Made by a program: the position numbers and the translations under genes. This document shows positions 5,091 through 6,119 of a stretch of DNA of 6,119 nt, piece after piece. The DNA lies in assembly GCA_964595455.1 (NCBI GenBank), contig CAZQQL010000139.1, positions 1 through 6,119 on the forward strand, read 5' to 3'. The notes beneath the pieces are model-generated. The model had not been told where the DNA came from. It was given only the letters and a program-made list of their open reading frames with translations, and made no database searches. Each line of letters opens with the position of its first letter. Position 1 is the stretch's first letter. The stretch is from DAOUEG01 sp964595455. GTDB taxonomy: Bacteria > Chloroflexota > Dehalococcoidia > Dehalococcoidales > RBG-16-60-22.

Positions 5091-5348
5091 ATGACGCAAG
5101 GTGATTGGCTGGTATTCGTAATTATCGGGGCGGTGTTTTTCTGCCTGGGCATCCTGGCCCTCCTCTGGGGACGGCATGAAGAGAAGAAGATCTTCGAGGC
5201 CCTGGCGGAGCAGCATGACCTCCGCGAGTTCACGCTCAAGCATGTGGAAAGTCCCCAGCCCGGAGCGCTCAAGCTCGGCGGATGGATAGGGCTGGCGCTT
5301 GCCGTTATCCTCTTTGCCATCGGTGTCATCGTCCGGTTTGTCGCCTGA
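5091..5348 (+). CDS. Small two-helix membrane protein, function unknown
   Basis: The product is 85 residues from ATG 5091. Two hydrophobic helices are plain: residues about 6-25 (WLVFVIIGAVFFCLGILALLW) and about 63-83 (starting GWIGLALAVILFAIG). They flank a charged loop of about 35 residues (GRHEEKKIFEALAEQHDLREFTLKHVE) that is probably cytosolic and partly helical. No enzyme motif or named domain was recognised. A GTG at 5085 would add two residues (MA) and has AGGCGG 7 nt upstream. The ATG has only CAGG at 9 nt, so the start is uncertain by six bases. The gene has its own near-consensus promoter and lies 35 nt before a creatininase-family gene, so the two are probably cotranscribed. It may be a small membrane partner, but nothing in the sequence shows this. 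Confidence 0.8.
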   Translation: MTQGDWLVFVIIGAVFFCLGILALLWGRHEEKKIFEALAEQHDLREFTLKHVESPQPGALKLGGWIGLALAVILFAIGVIVRFVA

Positions 5349-5383
5349 CTCTTTTACCTGCAACCCCATCTGGGAGGTATCTC

Positions 5384-6119
5384 ATGGGCTACTCCATTTT
5401 CACCGACACCATGGCCGATATGACGTGGCCGCAGATCGATGCCGCAGCCAGGCGCGGCGCCGTCGTGCTGCTGCCCATCGGCATCATCGAAGAACACGGC
5501 CCGCACCTCGGGCTGGCCGTCGACCTCTATTCCGCCTACCTCGTCGCGGTCAAGGTCCGCAAGCTGCTAACAGATATGGAAGTGGAAGCGCTTCTCACAC
5601 CGCCACAGTACTGGGGCATCAGCCGAGCCACGGCCATCTTCCCCGGCACATTCTCTGTGCGGCCGGAGACCATGAAGAGCCTTATCGTGGACATTGTGGC
5701 CAACTTACGGAACTGGGGTTTCGCGAAGGTGTTCACCGTGAACTGGCATGCGGACATCGAGCATTGCAGGGTGCTGCTGGATGCCGTAACCGAAGCCCGG
5801 CGGGAGACCGGGTTGGACGTGCGCTACATGGTGACTGACCATGACCTACGCCGCCTGCGCGTCACCGGGGATGAGGACACCGTTCTCCTCCAGAAGAACG
5901 CGCCGCCGCTGGATGTGGGGACCGGTCCGTACGTGGACGCCCACGCCGGCAGCATGGAAACGGCCGTCATGATGAAGTACTTTCCGGAAGGCATTGATGC
6001 GGAGTTCGTCAGAGGACTCAAGGCGACACAGTTGACCGCCGAAGACCTGCGGGGGTTCGGACGGAGCGAGGAAGAAACGCGGCGGCTTACCCCGGACGGT
6101 TATTTCGGCGATCCGGCGG
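5384..6119 (+). CDS. Creatininase-family amidohydrolase (partial, 3' end cut)
   Basis: The frame stays open to the window end, so only the first 245 residues are present. Creatininase-family proteins are metal-dependent amidohydrolases that include creatininase, the riboflavin/F420-pathway deformylase ArfB and the mycofactocin peptidase MftE. Family marks are LPIGIIEEHGPHLGLAVD (30-47), with E36, H38 and D47 at the positions of the metal ligands, then NWHADI (120-125) where NGHGGN or NGHYEN is usual (H122 kept), DAHAGSMETA (185-194, E192), and GYFGDP (239-244). ATG 5384 has GGGAGG (5372-5377) 6 nt upstream. The substrate cannot be told from these motifs. The NWHADI variant and the neighbouring membrane gene argue against assuming creatinine. 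Family membership is firm and function is open. Confidence 0.9.
   Translation, partial: MGYSIFTDTMADMTWPQIDAAARRGAVVLLPIGIIEEHGPHLGLAVDLYSAYLVAVKVRKLLTDMEVEALLTPPQYWGISRATAIFPGTFSVRPETMKSLIVDIVANLRNWGFAKVFTVNWHADIEHCRVLLDAVTEARRETGLDVRYMVTDHDLRRLRVTGDEDTVLLQKNAPPLDVGTGPYVDAHAGSMETAVMMKYFPEGIDAEFVRGLKATQLTAEDLRGFGRSEEETRRLTPDGYFGDPA

Noticed and set aside
4856..5329. 157-codon open frame on the - strand over the post-terminator region
   Set aside because: It runs antisense to a gene with a good promoter and clear transmembrane pattern, is low-complexity and Ser/Arg-rich, and has no recognisable domain.

Overview
The window carries a bacterial translation and transcription gene cluster in the order tuf - rpmG - secE - nusG - rplK - rplA - rplJ - rplL, all on the + strand. 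After a strong terminator, a separate small transcription unit encodes a two-helix membrane protein and a creatininase-family hydrolase that is cut by the window end. The sequence is moderately GC-rich, with Shine-Dalgarno sites before most genes, a TTG start for nusG, and GC-rich third codon positions. Gene order, the EF-Tu sequence style and the absence of rpoB after rplL suggest a Chloroflexota bacterium, possibly Dehalococcoidia. That assignment is inferred from remembered family resemblance and was not tested by a search.

Region by region: EF-Tu (12-1220) is complete and carries a four-cysteine insertion in its GTPase domain. A structured 128-nt spacer leads to rpmG (1349-1516, 55 aa, zinc-type L33). 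secE (1547-1762) follows, then a long hairpin, then nusG (1851-2384), rplK (2402-2824) and rplA (2826-3536). Right at the rplA stop codon there is a sigma70-type promoter (TTTACA, 17 nt, TAGAAT with an extended TG). It leads into a ribosomal protein L10 leader RNA ending in an intrinsic terminator, and then rplJ (3754-4278) and rplL (4280-4666). An 8-nt copy of the terminator's 5' arm lies in the L10 leader's base stem, so the leader can be read as an attenuator with mutually exclusive terminator and antiterminator folds.

The segment after rplL (4667-4806) is packed with hairpins and ends in a 14-bp perfect terminator. rpoB, which follows rplL in many bacteria, is absent. About 226 nt without a recognisable gene (4807-5032) precede a promoter (TTGAAA, 17 nt, TATAGT) for the membrane-protein and creatininase pair.

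Functionally, L11, L1, L10 and L7/L12 build the ribosomal stalk region and the L1 arm, where EF-Tu and other GTPases dock. NusG couples transcription to translation, SecE belongs to the protein-export channel, and L33 is a small 50S protein. Most of the window is conserved housekeeping DNA. The parts most worth checking are the non-coding RNA structures between genes, the EF-Tu cysteine cluster, and the unassigned gene pair at the right end.
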